Shown: positions 51,217-60,107, counted from the first letter of the stretch. The stretch is 64,000 bases of DNA from Verrucomicrobiaceae bacterium (GCA_016795365.1 JAEUHN010000047.1:186001-250000), one strand, 5' to 3'. The notes: a model not told the origin generated them from the letters alone. Translations and numbers: made by a program.

Positions 51217-52650
51217 CTACTCCTTGGCTTTCTTCTTACCCTTGCCTTTTCCTTTGCCCTTCCCTTTCGTGGAATCGACCGGCTTGATGTCGGTGTTCGG
51301 AGTTGGCATCGGTGCTTTGATCTCCGTTTGCCAAGCGTGCAGTTGGTCCACCAAAGCCTTCGCTCTGTCTGCGTTGGAAGCCGCGAGATTGTTCCGCTCA
51401 CCGATGTCTTCGCGCAGGTTGTAGAGTTCCAGGTGCTTGTCCTCCATGAACTCCATCAGCTTCCAGTCGCCGCTGGTGATTGTGGCCACGGGGGTCGTGC
51501 GCCAGGTGTTGTTGCCTGCGCCGAGGTAACCGGGGAAGTGCTGAAAGATGGCGGTGCGCTTGAGGTTTGCTGAGCCGTCCTTGAACAAAGGCACCAAGCT
51601 CTCGCCATCAAGCACTTGGTTCGCTGGTGGTGTGCCGCCCGCGATCTCGAGGAAGGTCGGGTAGATGTCCACGTGCGCCGTGTTCACACCGCAGCTCGTG
51701 CCTGCCTTGGTCACGCTCGGCCAGCGCACGATGAAGGGCTCGCGGGTGCCGCCTTCGTAGAGGCTGCCTTTGCCGTTTCGCAGCGGCGCATTGTCCGTAA
51801 TGCTGCCGCCTTGGATGCCCTCGCGTTCATAGCCGCCCACACCGCCGTTATCTGATGTGAAGATGAGCACCGTGTTGTCAGCGAGTTTGAGTTCATCGAG
51901 CGTCTTCATCACGCGACCCACGCTTTCATCCACGCTCGCGATCATCGCAGCATACACGGGGCTGTTGTGACCGCCGACGGGAGGCTTATCTTTGAACTTG
52001 GCAATGAGGTCTTCCTTCGCCTGATGCGGCGAGTGAACGCCAAAGTGCGGCAGGTAGAGGAAGAACGGGCCGTCCTTGTGCCGCTGGATGAAATCGACCG
52101 CCATGTCGGTGAGGAAGTCGGCGAGATAAGTGCCCTTGTCGTATGGTGTCTTCGGGTTCGTGGCGAAGTCGAAGTGCTGCCCCATGCTCACGATGGCTTC
52201 ATCGAAGCCGCGCTTTCCGGGATGGTAGTCGCCCTTCTCGCCGAGGTGCCACTTGCCAAACATCGCGGTCGCATAGCCTGCCGACTTCAGGGCCTGGGGC
52301 AAAATGACCCGATCCAGCGGCAATTCCGTGACATTGTCCGCTGGTCGCAGCGGACGCGACTCCCACTCGAATCGACCGATGCCGCCGACAGTGTAAACGC
52401 CTGTGCGTGCGCCATACTGACCGCTCATCAAGGCAGCGCGCGTGGGCTGGCAGTTCTGGCAGTGGTGATGGCTGGTGAGCTTCATGCCCTGCGTTGCCAG
52501 CTTGTCGATGTTCGGCGTCTCGTAATACTTGCTGCCAAAGCAGGCCACGTCCGTGTAGCCCAGATCATCCGCGAGGATGAAGATGATGTTCGGCTTCGAT
52601 GCCGCAAAGCTGGCTGTGGCGCAGAGAAGGAAAGCGATCAGGAATTTCAT
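51217..52650 (-). CDS. Secreted formylglycine-dependent sulfatase
   Basis: The 477-residue product has a signal peptide (MKFLIAFLLCATASFAASK), the metal-binding motif NIIFILADDLGYTD, and the formylglycine motif CQPTR at 67-71 (C-x-P-x-R) followed by AALMSGQYGARTG. DNGG in TSDNGGVGGYE supplies further metal ligands. It should remove sulfate from a sulfated glycan after maturation by a formylglycine-generating enzyme, which is not in the window. An unusual Lys/Gly repeat tail (KGKGKGKGKGKKKAKE) ends the protein. It is the last gene of a run shared with the barrel protein. Confidence 0.94.
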   Translation of the reverse strand: MKFLIAFLLCATASFAASKPNIIFILADDLGYTDVACFGSKYYETPNIDKLATQGMKLTSHHHCQNCQPTRAALMSGQYGARTGVYTVGGIGRFEWESRPLRPADNVTELPLDRVILPQALKSAGYATAMFGKWHLGEKGDYHPGKRGFDEAIVSMGQHFDFATNPKTPYDKGTYLADFLTDMAVDFIQRHKDGPFFLYLPHFGVHSPHQAKEDLIAKFKDKPPVGGHNSPVYAAMIASVDESVGRVMKTLDELKLADNTVLIFTSDNGGVGGYEREGIQGGSITDNAPLRNGKGSLYEGGTREPFIVRWPSVTKAGTSCGVNTAHVDIYPTFLEIAGGTPPANQVLDGESLVPLFKDGSANLKRTAIFQHFPGYLGAGNNTWRTTPVATITSGDWKLMEFMEDKHLELYNLREDIGERNNLAASNADRAKALVDQLHAWQTEIKAPMPTPNTDIKPVDSTKGKGKGKGKGKKKAKE

Positions 52651-52686
52651 GCGCGCCTGGAACTCAGGCACGCGCGGAATCTATCA

Positions 52687-53562
52687 TTAGAACTTCCAGC
52701 TCAGGCCCACGGCTGCGAAGGCACCAGGATCGAGATCGCTGGCGAACTCGACGCGTTCGCCACCATCGCGCAGCTCCAGATCGCCGCCGAGATGCACACC
52801 ACCACGCACGCTGACGTAGAGATTCTCCATCAGGCGGCGCTCAACCATCAGCGATGCGGTCCAGAGGCTGAGATCGATTTGCTCGACACGATCCCTCGAC
52901 TCGATCTGCCAGCTTCCACCATTGGGCAGGAAGGTGAGAGCCATGCGCCAGTCGTTGTTTGGCTTCCAAGAGACCACAGCCAGGGGCGGTGTGAGCTGGA
53001 TGCGCCATTGGTCGGATGGCGACCACACGATGCCGATGCTCGGATACGCCATCACATCGCCGAGCGAGTAGCTGGCATAACCCGCGATCGCCCAGCTGAA
53101 CTTCGGAGTCATCTGGTAGCCCCAGAACCCAAGCACCGAGAACTGCCACGCATCACTGTTGAAGTCACCGAAGTCGGAGCCCACGCCACCTGTGACGTTT
53201 AGCATCCCGATCCAGCCGCGCTCCTTGGGGAAGTGCGCCCACTTGGCCGCGATGTCGATGCTGTGGAGATCGACTTCGCTCAAGGCGGGCACGCCCAGCA
53301 GTTCGAATCGCGTCCAGTCATAACGCAGCTCCAGGCCAACGACGCTGTCACCTGTGCGCACTTTCCAGAAGGGTGCATCCAGCCTCAAGCCCGAGAGGTC
53401 GACACCACCCGTGCCATCTTCGAAGTCCAGCGTGTCAGACCAGTTGGCCTCGGCGGAAATGGTCGGTGCGCCGAAGCTACGCATGTCAGGCACCTTGGCA
53501 GCATGAAGGATCGAACTCAGAGAGAGCCCGACGATGGAGAGGAAGAAGCAACGTGAAATCAT
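52687..53562 (-). CDS. Outer-membrane beta-barrel protein (DUF6268-like)
   Basis: The 291-residue product has a signal peptide (MISRCFFLSIVGLSLSSILHA) and alternating amphipathic strands throughout (VGLELRYDWTRFEL, WGYQMTPKFSWAIAGYASY, LYVSVRGGVHLGG). The last residue is Phe (VGLSWKF), the signature recognised by the BAM complex. This fits a barrel of about twelve strands and resembles DUF6268. It is probably in the outer membrane; transport or structural function is unknown. It lies between the U32-like gene (51 bases) and the sulfatase gene (36 bases) on the same strand. Confidence 0.75.
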   Translation of the reverse strand: MISRCFFLSIVGLSLSSILHAAKVPDMRSFGAPTISAEANWSDTLDFEDGTGGVDLSGLRLDAPFWKVRTGDSVVGLELRYDWTRFELLGVPALSEVDLHSIDIAAKWAHFPKERGWIGMLNVTGGVGSDFGDFNSDAWQFSVLGFWGYQMTPKFSWAIAGYASYSLGDVMAYPSIGIVWSPSDQWRIQLTPPLAVVSWKPNNDWRMALTFLPNGGSWQIESRDRVEQIDLSLWTASLMVERRLMENLYVSVRGGVHLGGDLELRDGGERVEFASDLDPGAFAAVGLSWKF

Positions 53563-53613
53563 CGGGCAATGAACGGCTGTGCGTCCAGGTGAGACGCAAC
53601 TTCTTCCGTGAGA

Positions 53614-56058
53614 TCACTCGCCCAAGGTGCCCTTTGTGACGCCGAGCTGCGATTGCGCACGCAGCTCGCGCCACAAGGCCTGGACGTCGTTCTTGCCTGC
53701 GAGCAACTGCTGATACTGTCGCAGTGTGTGCGCGGTTTCGTCACGATTCTCTTCGAGCAGTTCGATGCGGAAGCTGCGCAGTCCTGCCTCAACGAGTTGC
53801 GGGAAGAAGCTGGCTCCTGTTTGCGCACTCGCATTGAAGAGCGTGTTGCGACAGCCCACGTCGGCCTTCAGCGGATGCATCATGCCCACGCGATCACGCA
53901 GGTGGACGCGATGCTTCTCGCACGGGCGACCGCAGTTGGTGAAGTCGGTGCCTTTCGACAGGAAGGCTGCGAACGCGCAGTGCTCCATGTGAAACATCGG
54001 CATGTGCTGATGCAGCGTGATCTCGAACCACTCCGGTGGCGCGGCACGCAGAAGGTCGAGCACTTGCTCAATGTTGAGATCATAGCTGATCGTGAGCTGC
54101 TCCAGCGCCGTGTTGGTCTTCAAGAAGTGCGCCGTGAGCGGATTCGCGACATTGAGCGAGAAGTCGCCGGTCACACGCAGGCCCGTGCCTTCAAAGAACG
54201 ACAACGCGCCGAGATTGCGGATCAGCACGCCATCAGGTTGCGAGCGTTCGATGAGCTTGAAGAAGCCAGCTTCGCCCGACTTCTGAATACGCGGCGTGGC
54301 GAGGAAGATCTCTGCCTTGTGTGCATGCTTGCGGATGTGCTGCACGGCCTCGCCGTATTTGCGGATGTCCTCGAAGTCGATGTAGAGCCGCGGCACCGCG
54401 TGGTTCAGTGCGACATCGATGTGGTCGAAGGTGCGGCACAGAACGGACAATTCCTGATGCTTGATTCCTGATTCCTCAATCAAGGTGCCTCGTGCGTCGG
54501 CGAGCATAGCTTCGAGCGAAGTGCTAGCCGCCTTGGCTGCGGGAGGTGAATCAGGAATCAGGATTCGCGAATCAGAAATCAGATCCCGCCTCATGCGATT
54601 CAGCTCGCTGACGGGCACGATGACGTCGCCTTCGACTTCGAACTTCACCTCGCCCAATTCAAACGTGGTGCCGCCGAGCCGACCGAACTGATCGCGAATC
54701 GTCTCCAGGCTGAGCGGACGCTTGAGCGCGGCTTGCAGTGGCATCGATGACTCAATGGTCACGCCCTGACACGACACGCGCAGTGGCTCACCCACACGAC
54801 CCGTGACCGTGAGATCCAGGCGGTGCTGCTTGCGCAGCGGGATGTCGTTCTCAAACGTCTGGCGCAGCGCGCGATTGAGCGCGGGATCGCTCGTCTTGTA
54901 AACGCGCGTGCCGTTCGGGATGAAGTCCATGTTCAGCAGCCCGTGACGGAAGGACAACACGGTGCCGTCCATCTCATAGACGCTGCCGCCTTGCTCATCG
55001 TTGGTGTTGAACGTGTTCTCGAACACGACGCCGTCGCCTGGCTTCATCGCGATGTGCAGCTCATCGAGCTTCACGGTGTCATTGTCGATCACGCCAACCA
55101 CCTTGCCCACATAGGGACCGCGCTTCTTGCCGTAGCGAGCACCGACGAGTTCCTGGTGATTCACACCGTGCATCCAGCCCGTGTAGAGCCCTCGCGAGAA
55201 GGTCATCTCCATCGCATACATGTCGGCGTCGTTGATCGGATCAGGACGGTTCGCTAGTGCGGCGTCGATGGCCTTGCGATAAGCTTGTGTGACCGCAGCT
55301 ACGTATTCAGGTGTCTTCAGGCGGCCTTCGATCTTGAAGCTCTTGATGCCCAGCTCGATCAGCTTTGGGATTTCATGCACTGCCGCGAGGTCTTGTGGCG
55401 AGAGCAGATACGCCTTGTCGCCGAGGTCCACCTTCTGGCCATCGACAATCATCTCATAAGGCATGCGACACGCCTGCGCGCACTCGCCGCGATTGGCGCT
55501 GCGTTTGCCCAACGATTCGCTGGTGAGGCACTGGCCCGAATACGCGACGCACAGCGCGCCGTGCACGAAGGTCTCCAGCGGCACCGCGGTGTCCTTGAAG
55601 CGTTCTAGTTCGCGCAGCGACAGCTCACGCGCGAGCACAGCCTGATCAATGTCCAGCTTCTTCGCGAACTCCAGGCCCTCGGGCGACGTGATCGTCATCT
55701 GGGTGCTCGCGTGAAGGCGCAGGTTCGGCGCGAGTTCCTTCACCATGCGCGCGAGGCCGAGGTCCTGCACGATCACGGCATCCACGCCCGCGTCTTCGAG
55801 CAGCTTCAACTGCGCCGCCGCATCGTTCAGCTCGCTGGTGAAGACGAGCGTGTTGAACGCGGTGTAGCCTTTCACGCCATGCTGATGAAGGAAGGTCATC
55901 AGCGCAGGCAGGTCCTCCTCGGTGAAGTTGTCTGCACGCAGCCGTGCATTGAACCTCGGCATGCCGAAGAAGATCGCGTCCGCTCCATTCGCGACCGCAG
56001 CGCGCGCGCAGTCCCAGTTGCCAGCGGGCGAGAGGAGTTCTGGTCGTGATGGATTCAT
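53614..56058 (-). CDS. U32 family protein (RlhA/YdcP-like, long form)
   Basis: The 814-residue product is read from the ATG at 56058 (MNPSRPELLSPAGNWDCARA). Peptidase-U32 markers are ELLSPAGNW, LHASTQMTI, FVHGALCVAYSGQCL, and the Cys cluster GECAQACRMPYEM. The extended C-terminal half matches DUF3656-type proteins such as E. coli RlhA, which hydroxylates 23S rRNA C2501, with SIASTCV absent but CGRPCEKHRVHLRD present. A protease role is now doubted for this group. Between the two halves sits a low-complexity stretch encoded by an inverted-repeat-rich segment at 54462-54573. It is 76 bases downstream of guaB. Confidence 0.9.
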   Translation of the reverse strand: MNPSRPELLSPAGNWDCARAAVANGADAIFFGMPRFNARLRADNFTEEDLPALMTFLHQHGVKGYTAFNTLVFTSELNDAAAQLKLLEDAGVDAVIVQDLGLARMVKELAPNLRLHASTQMTITSPEGLEFAKKLDIDQAVLARELSLRELERFKDTAVPLETFVHGALCVAYSGQCLTSESLGKRSANRGECAQACRMPYEMIVDGQKVDLGDKAYLLSPQDLAAVHEIPKLIELGIKSFKIEGRLKTPEYVAAVTQAYRKAIDAALANRPDPINDADMYAMEMTFSRGLYTGWMHGVNHQELVGARYGKKRGPYVGKVVGVIDNDTVKLDELHIAMKPGDGVVFENTFNTNDEQGGSVYEMDGTVLSFRHGLLNMDFIPNGTRVYKTSDPALNRALRQTFENDIPLRKQHRLDLTVTGRVGEPLRVSCQGVTIESSMPLQAALKRPLSLETIRDQFGRLGGTTFELGEVKFEVEGDVIVPVSELNRMRRDLISDSRILIPDSPPAAKAASTSLEAMLADARGTLIEESGIKHQELSVLCRTFDHIDVALNHAVPRLYIDFEDIRKYGEAVQHIRKHAHKAEIFLATPRIQKSGEAGFFKLIERSQPDGVLIRNLGALSFFEGTGLRVTGDFSLNVANPLTAHFLKTNTALEQLTISYDLNIEQVLDLLRAAPPEWFEITLHQHMPMFHMEHCAFAAFLSKGTDFTNCGRPCEKHRVHLRDRVGMMHPLKADVGCRNTLFNASAQTGASFFPQLVEAGLRSFRIELLEENRDETAHTLRQYQQLLAGKNDVQALWRELRAQSQLGVTKGTLGE
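54462..54573. repeat. Inverted-repeat-bounded segment inside U32 gene
   Basis: TGATTCCTGATTC (54462-54474) is perfectly inverted as GAATCAGGAATCA (54548-54560). Immediately beyond lies the 12-bp palindrome GATTCGCGAATC (54562-54573). The segment is in frame and encodes a Ser/Ala-rich linker containing SDSRILIPDSPPAAKAAS. It looks like a small mobile or slipped-repeat insertion rather than conserved enzyme sequence. Confidence 0.55.
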
Positions 56059-56134
56059 GGATGCGAATGGGGAAACGATGGCCGCACAGTGCGCCACGTT
56101 TCGCCCCAGGTCATTCGACATTCGTCGTGTCGGC

Positions 56135-57598
56135 CTACTCGCCGCCCGCCTCGTAGTTCACCGGTTCCTCGGTGATCGTCACATCGTGCGGATGGCTTTC
56201 TTTGAGGCCACCAGCGGTGATGCGGACGAAGCGTGCCTTCGCGCGGAGTTCAGCGAGATTCGTGGCACCGACGTAGCCCATGCCGCTGCGCAGACCGCCC
56301 ATGAGCTGGAACACGACATCGGCGAGACGACCTTTGTAAGGCACGCGTGCTTCCACGCCTTCGGCCACGAGCTTGCCGCTCGCGTTCTGTCCGTAACGAT
56401 CGCTCGCGCCTTTGCGCATGGCCTTGAGACTGCCCATGCCACGATATTCTTTGAATGTGCGGCCCTGCCACTTCACCATCGCACCAGGGCTCTCGCTGGT
56501 GCCTGCGAGCAGCGATCCCAGCATCACCAAGTCACCACCGCCGGCGAGCGCCTTCACCACGTCACCGGAGTAACGAATACCGCCGTCCGCGATGATCGCG
56601 ATGCCAGCGGGACGTGCAATCTCCGCGACTTCCTGAATCGCGGTGAACTGCGGCATGCCCACGCCGCTGATGATTCGCGTGGTGCAGATCGAGCCGGGAC
56701 CGACGCCCACCTTGATCGCGGAGACGCCAGCGCTGACGAGGTCCTTCGCGCCATCGCGTGTGACGACGTTGCCAGCGACGATTGGCACGGCTCCACCGAG
56801 CGCATCGCGCAGATCGTTCACCACCTTGATGACGCGCGTCGTGTGACCGGTCGCTGCGTCGATGAAAAGCGCGTCCGCACCGGCGGCGACGAGCGCCTTG
56901 CCACGATCCACGCAGTCCTCGCCCACACCCACAGCGGCACCGCAGCGGAGGCGGCCCTGGGTGTCTTTGCAGGAAGAGGTAAACATCGCGCGCTTCTCAA
57001 TGTCGGTGCGCGTGATGAGGCCAGCGAGCTTGCCGTTGTCATCCACGAGCGGCAGCTTCTCAATACGACGACCAGCAAGCAATCCGCGTGCTTCATCGAG
57101 CGTCGTCGTCGGTGAGCCGACGGTCAGCTTCTCACGTGGCGTCATCACCTTGCTCACGGGTGTGTTCATGTCGTCCACGCCCCAGAGGTCGCGACTGGTC
57201 ACCATACCAAGCAGGTTGCGCTGATCATCGACGACTGGGAAGCCCGCGATGCGATGCTGGCTCATGAGGCGATGAAGTTCGCCCACCGTGGTCTCCAGGC
57301 GCGCTGTCATGGGCTCCAGGATGACCGTGTTTTCACTGCGCTTCACGCGGGCGACAAGCTCGGTCTGGAAGTCGATCTTGTTATTACGATGGATGACACC
57401 CAGGCCGCCTTCACGAGCGAGCGCGATGGCGAGTTCCGATTCGGTCACGGTATCCATCGCGGACGAGAGCACCGGAATATTGAGCCTGATCTCAGGCGTC
57501 AGGTGGGTGGAGATGTCTGCATCGCCGGGGAGCAAGTCGCTCAACGCCGGAAGCAGCAATACGTCGTCAAAACTCAGTGCTGTGGTGATTTCGCCCAT
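56135..57598 (-). CDS. guaB: IMP dehydrogenase
   Basis: The 487-residue protein, read from the ATG at 57598, has [20 protein letters not shown] at the start, two CBS domains at about residues 95-210 ([40 protein letters not shown]), the catalytic loop [18 protein letters not shown] with the active Cys, and the flap region [15 protein letters not shown]. It converts IMP to XMP with NAD+, the committed step to GMP. The length is typical. A U32-like gene follows after 76 bases, and a small tandem repeat lies upstream of the start. Confidence 0.97.
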   Translation of the reverse strand: MGEITTALSFDDVLLLPALSDLLPGDADISTHLTPEIRLNIPVLSSAMDTVTESELAIALAREGGLGVIHRNNKIDFQTELVARVKRSENTVILEPMTARLETTVGELHRLMSQHRIAGFPVVDDQRNLLGMVTSRDLWGVDDMNTPVSKVMTPREKLTVGSPTTTLDEARGLLAGRRIEKLPLVDDNGKLAGLITRTDIEKRAMFTSSCKDTQGRLRCGAAVGVGEDCVDRGKALVAAGADALFIDAATGHTTRVIKVVNDLRDALGGAVPIVAGNVVTRDGAKDLVSAGVSAIKVGVGPGSICTTRIISGVGMPQFTAIQEVAEIARPAGIAIIADGGIRYSGDVVKALAGGGDLVMLGSLLAGTSESPGAMVKWQGRTFKEYRGMGSLKAMRKGASDRYGQNASGKLVAEGVEARVPYKGRLADVVFQLMGGLRSGMGYVGATNLAELRAKARFVRITAGGLKESHPHDVTITEEPVNYEAGGE

Positions 57599-57650
57599 GC
57601 GCGAGAAAAGGCACGCTTCGGGTAGTTTCAAGTGCGAAGTTCAAGTCCAC

Positions 57651-57677
57651 CACGGAATGCACGGAAAACACCGAATG
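57651..57677. repeat. Imperfect 9-bp tandem repeat in guaB upstream region
   Basis: CACGGAATG, CACGGAAAA and CACCGAATG follow each other without a gap, in the 89 bases between the guaB start and the end of the glycosyltransferase gene. Short strings of this sort, with sequence like TTCCGTG on the other strand, are a form of dispersed repeat I recall from related genomes. This is from memory and was not checked. Confidence 0.4.
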
Positions 57678-57687
57678 GATGGGCCGC

Positions 57688-59010
57688 TCAGCGAGGAACG
57701 ATGGAGCGGAGATGCTCGCGCAACTGCGCTCCGCGCGTGGTCCAGGTGAAGTCGTGAAGGCACCGTGCGCGGGCCGCAGCGCCGCGCGTTGCCCGCTCGG
57801 CGATGTCCGTTGCGAAGGCGTGGAGGGCGCTCGCGAGCCCGTCGATCGCTGCGTCTGGTGTGATCGCTTGAACCTTCCAGCCACAGTCGTCACCGACGAT
57901 GAAGTCGGGGCCACCGTAGCGCAGGCAGAGGATCGGCAAGGCAGCGGCCATGGCTTCGAGCACCGCATTGCCCCCGGAGTCGTGCAGACTGGGGTAGAGG
58001 AAGCCATCGGCGCCGCGATACGCTGCGAGCACTTGGTCACGCGGGAGTTCGCCTTCAAAGATGACGCGATCGGCGAGGCCGAGGCGTTGGGCTTCGGCTT
58101 CGAGGTAGGGCCGAAGTGGGCCGTCACCGATGATGCGGAAGCGGAGATGCGAGGGTCTCTGTGCGAGCGCTCGAAGTGCGAGGTGAACGCCTTTCCACGC
58201 GATGAGTCGGCCGACGTAAAGGAGCGCGAGCGGCTCTTGGTTGTAGCTGGCCTCTGTGAGGCCGGAGACGTGGGGCTTCGATGGAGCTTGGGCGTCCGCC
58301 CAACCAAGTCGTCCGCTCGTGCCATCCGCATCAGGTCCGGGCTCACAGAGCCCGGCTACAGTTGCCAACTCATCCTCCGAGAGCGCTACGGCGGTGAGCA
58401 CTTCGACGCGATGGGCACCCAGCTTGCGCAGTGCCTCAGCGGTGTCGTGTGTGACGCCGAGAGCGATCGTGCTGCGTCGGCAGCACAGGCGCAGGAAGGG
58501 ATCGAGCAAGGCAAGCTTTTGCAACGCGACGCGCGCGGCTTCGGCGAAGCGCGTCTTGAGGCCGAACTCGCGGTAGAACTGTGCCGGTGCACGCTCGGCT
58601 CCGCCAACGGGACCAAAGATGAACGGAAGGCCAAGGAGATGGAGAAAGCTCGGCGTGTTGTATTTCACAAAGGTGACGTGCTGGCAGGCATCGAAGCGAT
58701 GCTGGTCGTGCAATCGCGTGGCCGTGATCCACGCCGCGATCTGCCAGAGGTAGTAGTAGATCAGCCAGCACAGGCCGCTGTTCAGAGGGCCTTCGACCAA
58801 GCTGGTCAGCACTGGGATGCGAACGAAGTGCAGATGAATGCGAGGATGTTCCTCGGGACGGAAGACACGCTGCACCTTGGGCTCCCAGTTCGCATCGACC
58901 AGCGCGTGGAGTTCGTGCTCGCGTGCGAGTTCCTCCACGGTGTGCCATCCCACGCCCGGCTCGGAGCCTCGGCCAGGGGAGAGGGAGAAGGCGGTGACGA
59001 GGAGACGCAT
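57688..59010 (-). CDS. GT4-family glycosyltransferase with in-frame palindromic insertion
   Basis: The 440-residue GT-B protein has AFSLSPGRGSEPGVGW at the N-terminus, YVGRLIAWKGVHLALRALA and GDGPLRPYLEAEAQRLGLAD in the second lobe, and the nucleotide-sugar site SLHDSGGNAVLEAMAAALP. It moves a sugar from an NDP-donor onto an unknown acceptor, probably in surface polysaccharide. Between the two lobes about 39 extra residues (GLCEPGPDADGTSGRLGWAD and onward) are encoded by the REPIN-like element at 58243-58359. The gene is separated from the queG operon by a terminator and has its own 68-base upstream gap. Confidence 0.88.
   Translation of the reverse strand: MRLLVTAFSLSPGRGSEPGVGWHTVEELAREHELHALVDANWEPKVQRVFRPEEHPRIHLHFVRIPVLTSLVEGPLNSGLCWLIYYYLWQIAAWITATRLHDQHRFDACQHVTFVKYNTPSFLHLLGLPFIFGPVGGAERAPAQFYREFGLKTRFAEAARVALQKLALLDPFLRLCCRRSTIALGVTHDTAEALRKLGAHRVEVLTAVALSEDELATVAGLCEPGPDADGTSGRLGWADAQAPSKPHVSGLTEASYNQEPLALLYVGRLIAWKGVHLALRALAQRPSHLRFRIIGDGPLRPYLEAEAQRLGLADRVIFEGELPRDQVLAAYRGADGFLYPSLHDSGGNAVLEAMAAALPILCLRYGGPDFIVGDDCGWKVQAITPDAAIDGLASALHAFATDIAERATRGAAARARCLHDFTWTTRGAQLREHLRSIVPR
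58243..58359. repeat. REPIN-like element: inverted pair of GTAG-hairpin repeats
   Basis: The left end reads GTAG (58243-58246), then GGCCTC-TGT-GAGGCC (58249-58263). The right end reads CCGGGCTC-ACA-GAGCCCGG (58337-58355), then CTAC (58356-58359). Reverse-complemented, the right end is TGTAGCCGGGCTCTGTGAG, which matches the left end TGTAGCTGGCCTCTGTGAG except at positions where stem pairs swap together. A third hairpin, TTGGGCG-TC-CGCCCAA (58288-58303), lies between them. GTAG before a palindrome is the hallmark of REP sequences handled by TnpA-REP (RAYT) transposases. The element is exactly 117 bases (39 codons) and in frame. Confidence 0.7.
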
Positions 59011-59033
59011 GGGTCAGTGGGGCGGAAGTCGGT

Positions 59034-59092
59034 AAAACAGTGGGACAGTGGAGCAACTCTGGTTTCGGTTCCACCGACCTACTGTCCCACTG
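59034..59092 (-). terminator. Rho-independent terminator of the queG operon
   Basis: CAGTGGGACAGT (59081-59092 on the minus strand) pairs perfectly with ACTGTCCCACTG (59038-59049 on the minus strand) across a 31-base loop, and TTTT (59034-59037) follows at once. The 5' arm overlaps the last codons and the stop of queG. The loop can itself pair in part (GGT/ACC). It separates the operon from the glycosyltransferase gene. Confidence 0.6.
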
Positions 59093-60107
59093 ATCTACTG
59101 ACGATCTGCTCCACGGCCCACCGAGCGTGCTCGGCGATGAGTTCGTGCGGATCGTTCACTGCGAGTTCGAGGGCGGGCAGATCGTCTGGTGTGCCGGTGT
59201 TGCCGAGCGCGACGCAGACATTGCGGAGGAAGGCTGGGCGTTTGATGCGCTTGATGGGGCTCTTGCGGAAGAGGTCACGGAACTGGTCGTCGGTGAGCGC
59301 GAGGAAGTGGCGCAGCTTCATGGTGAAGACGGACTCACGAGCGGTGAAGGTGGCCTCTTGGCTGACTTGCGCGAACTTGTTCCAAGGGCAGGCCGTGAGG
59401 CAGTCGTCGCAGCCGTAGATGCGGTCGCCGATCAGTGGGCGGAATTCGAGCGGGATGCTGCCTTTGTGCTCGATGGTGAGATACGAAACGCAGCGCCGCG
59501 CATCCATGCGATGCGGTGCGGTAATAGCGTGGGTGGGGCACGCGTCGATGCAGCGGGTGCACTTGCCGCAGAGGTCCTTCGCGGGTGTGTCGGCTCCGAG
59601 ATCGAGCGTGGTGATAATGGTCGCGAGGAAGAACCAGGTGCCTAGCGAGCGATGGATTTGCATCGTGCTCTTGCCATTCCAGCCGAGTCCCGACTCGCTG
59701 GCGAAGTCGCGCTCCAGCACGGGGCCGGTGTCAACGTAGTGACGCTGGGTGCCACCGTGCGACTTGAGCAGTGCGTCGAGCGACCACAGCCTCGCCTCGA
59801 TCATGTCGTGGTAGTCGTCGTTCCACGCATAGCGAGCGATGCGGTAGTCGGTCGCGTGCGGCGCATTGCCTTGGAAGTAGTTCATCGCGAGCACGATGAC
59901 GCTCCGGGCATCGGGCACGACGAGTCGCGGATCGGTGCGGCGCTCAACGTTGCGCGCGAGCCACTGCATGTCGCCATATTTACCCTCGGTCACCCATTGC
60001 TCGAAGACTTCGCGATGAGCTGCTGGCAGTGCCGGTGCGACGCGGCATTCGGCGAAGCCCAGTCGCTGGGCTTCGGCGACGAGCAGCGCTTTCACCTCGT
60101 GGCTCAT
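59079..60107 (-). CDS. queG: Epoxyqueuosine reductase QueG
   Basis: The 342-residue protein starts at the ATG at 60107, fixed by an ATGA overlap with the upstream gene. It has RYAWNDDYHDMIEARLWSL, DTGPVLERDFASESGLGW, and two 4Fe-4S sites: CGKCTRCIDACPTHAI and CDDCLTACPWN. QueG uses cobalamin to reduce epoxyqueuosine to queuosine at position 34 of certain tRNAs. A HEAT-like C-terminal part (KRIKRPAFLRNVCVALGNTG) is normal. It is the last gene of amidase, SDR-shikimate kinase, queG, and a terminator overlaps its 3' end. Confidence 0.95.
   Translation of the reverse strand: MSHEVKALLVAEAQRLGFAECRVAPALPAAHREVFEQWVTEGKYGDMQWLARNVERRTDPRLVVPDARSVIVLAMNYFQGNAPHATDYRIARYAWNDDYHDMIEARLWSLDALLKSHGGTQRHYVDTGPVLERDFASESGLGWNGKSTMQIHRSLGTWFFLATIITTLDLGADTPAKDLCGKCTRCIDACPTHAITAPHRMDARRCVSYLTIEHKGSIPLEFRPLIGDRIYGCDDCLTACPWNKFAQVSQEATFTARESVFTMKLRHFLALTDDQFRDLFRKSPIKRIKRPAFLRNVCVALGNTGTPDDLPALELAVNDPHELIAEHARWAVEQIVSRSVGQ

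Noticed and set aside
57679-59418. 579-codon plus-strand open frame opposite the glycosyltransferase and queG
   Set aside because: It crosses the terminator and two well-supported minus-strand genes, and its sequence matches no family.
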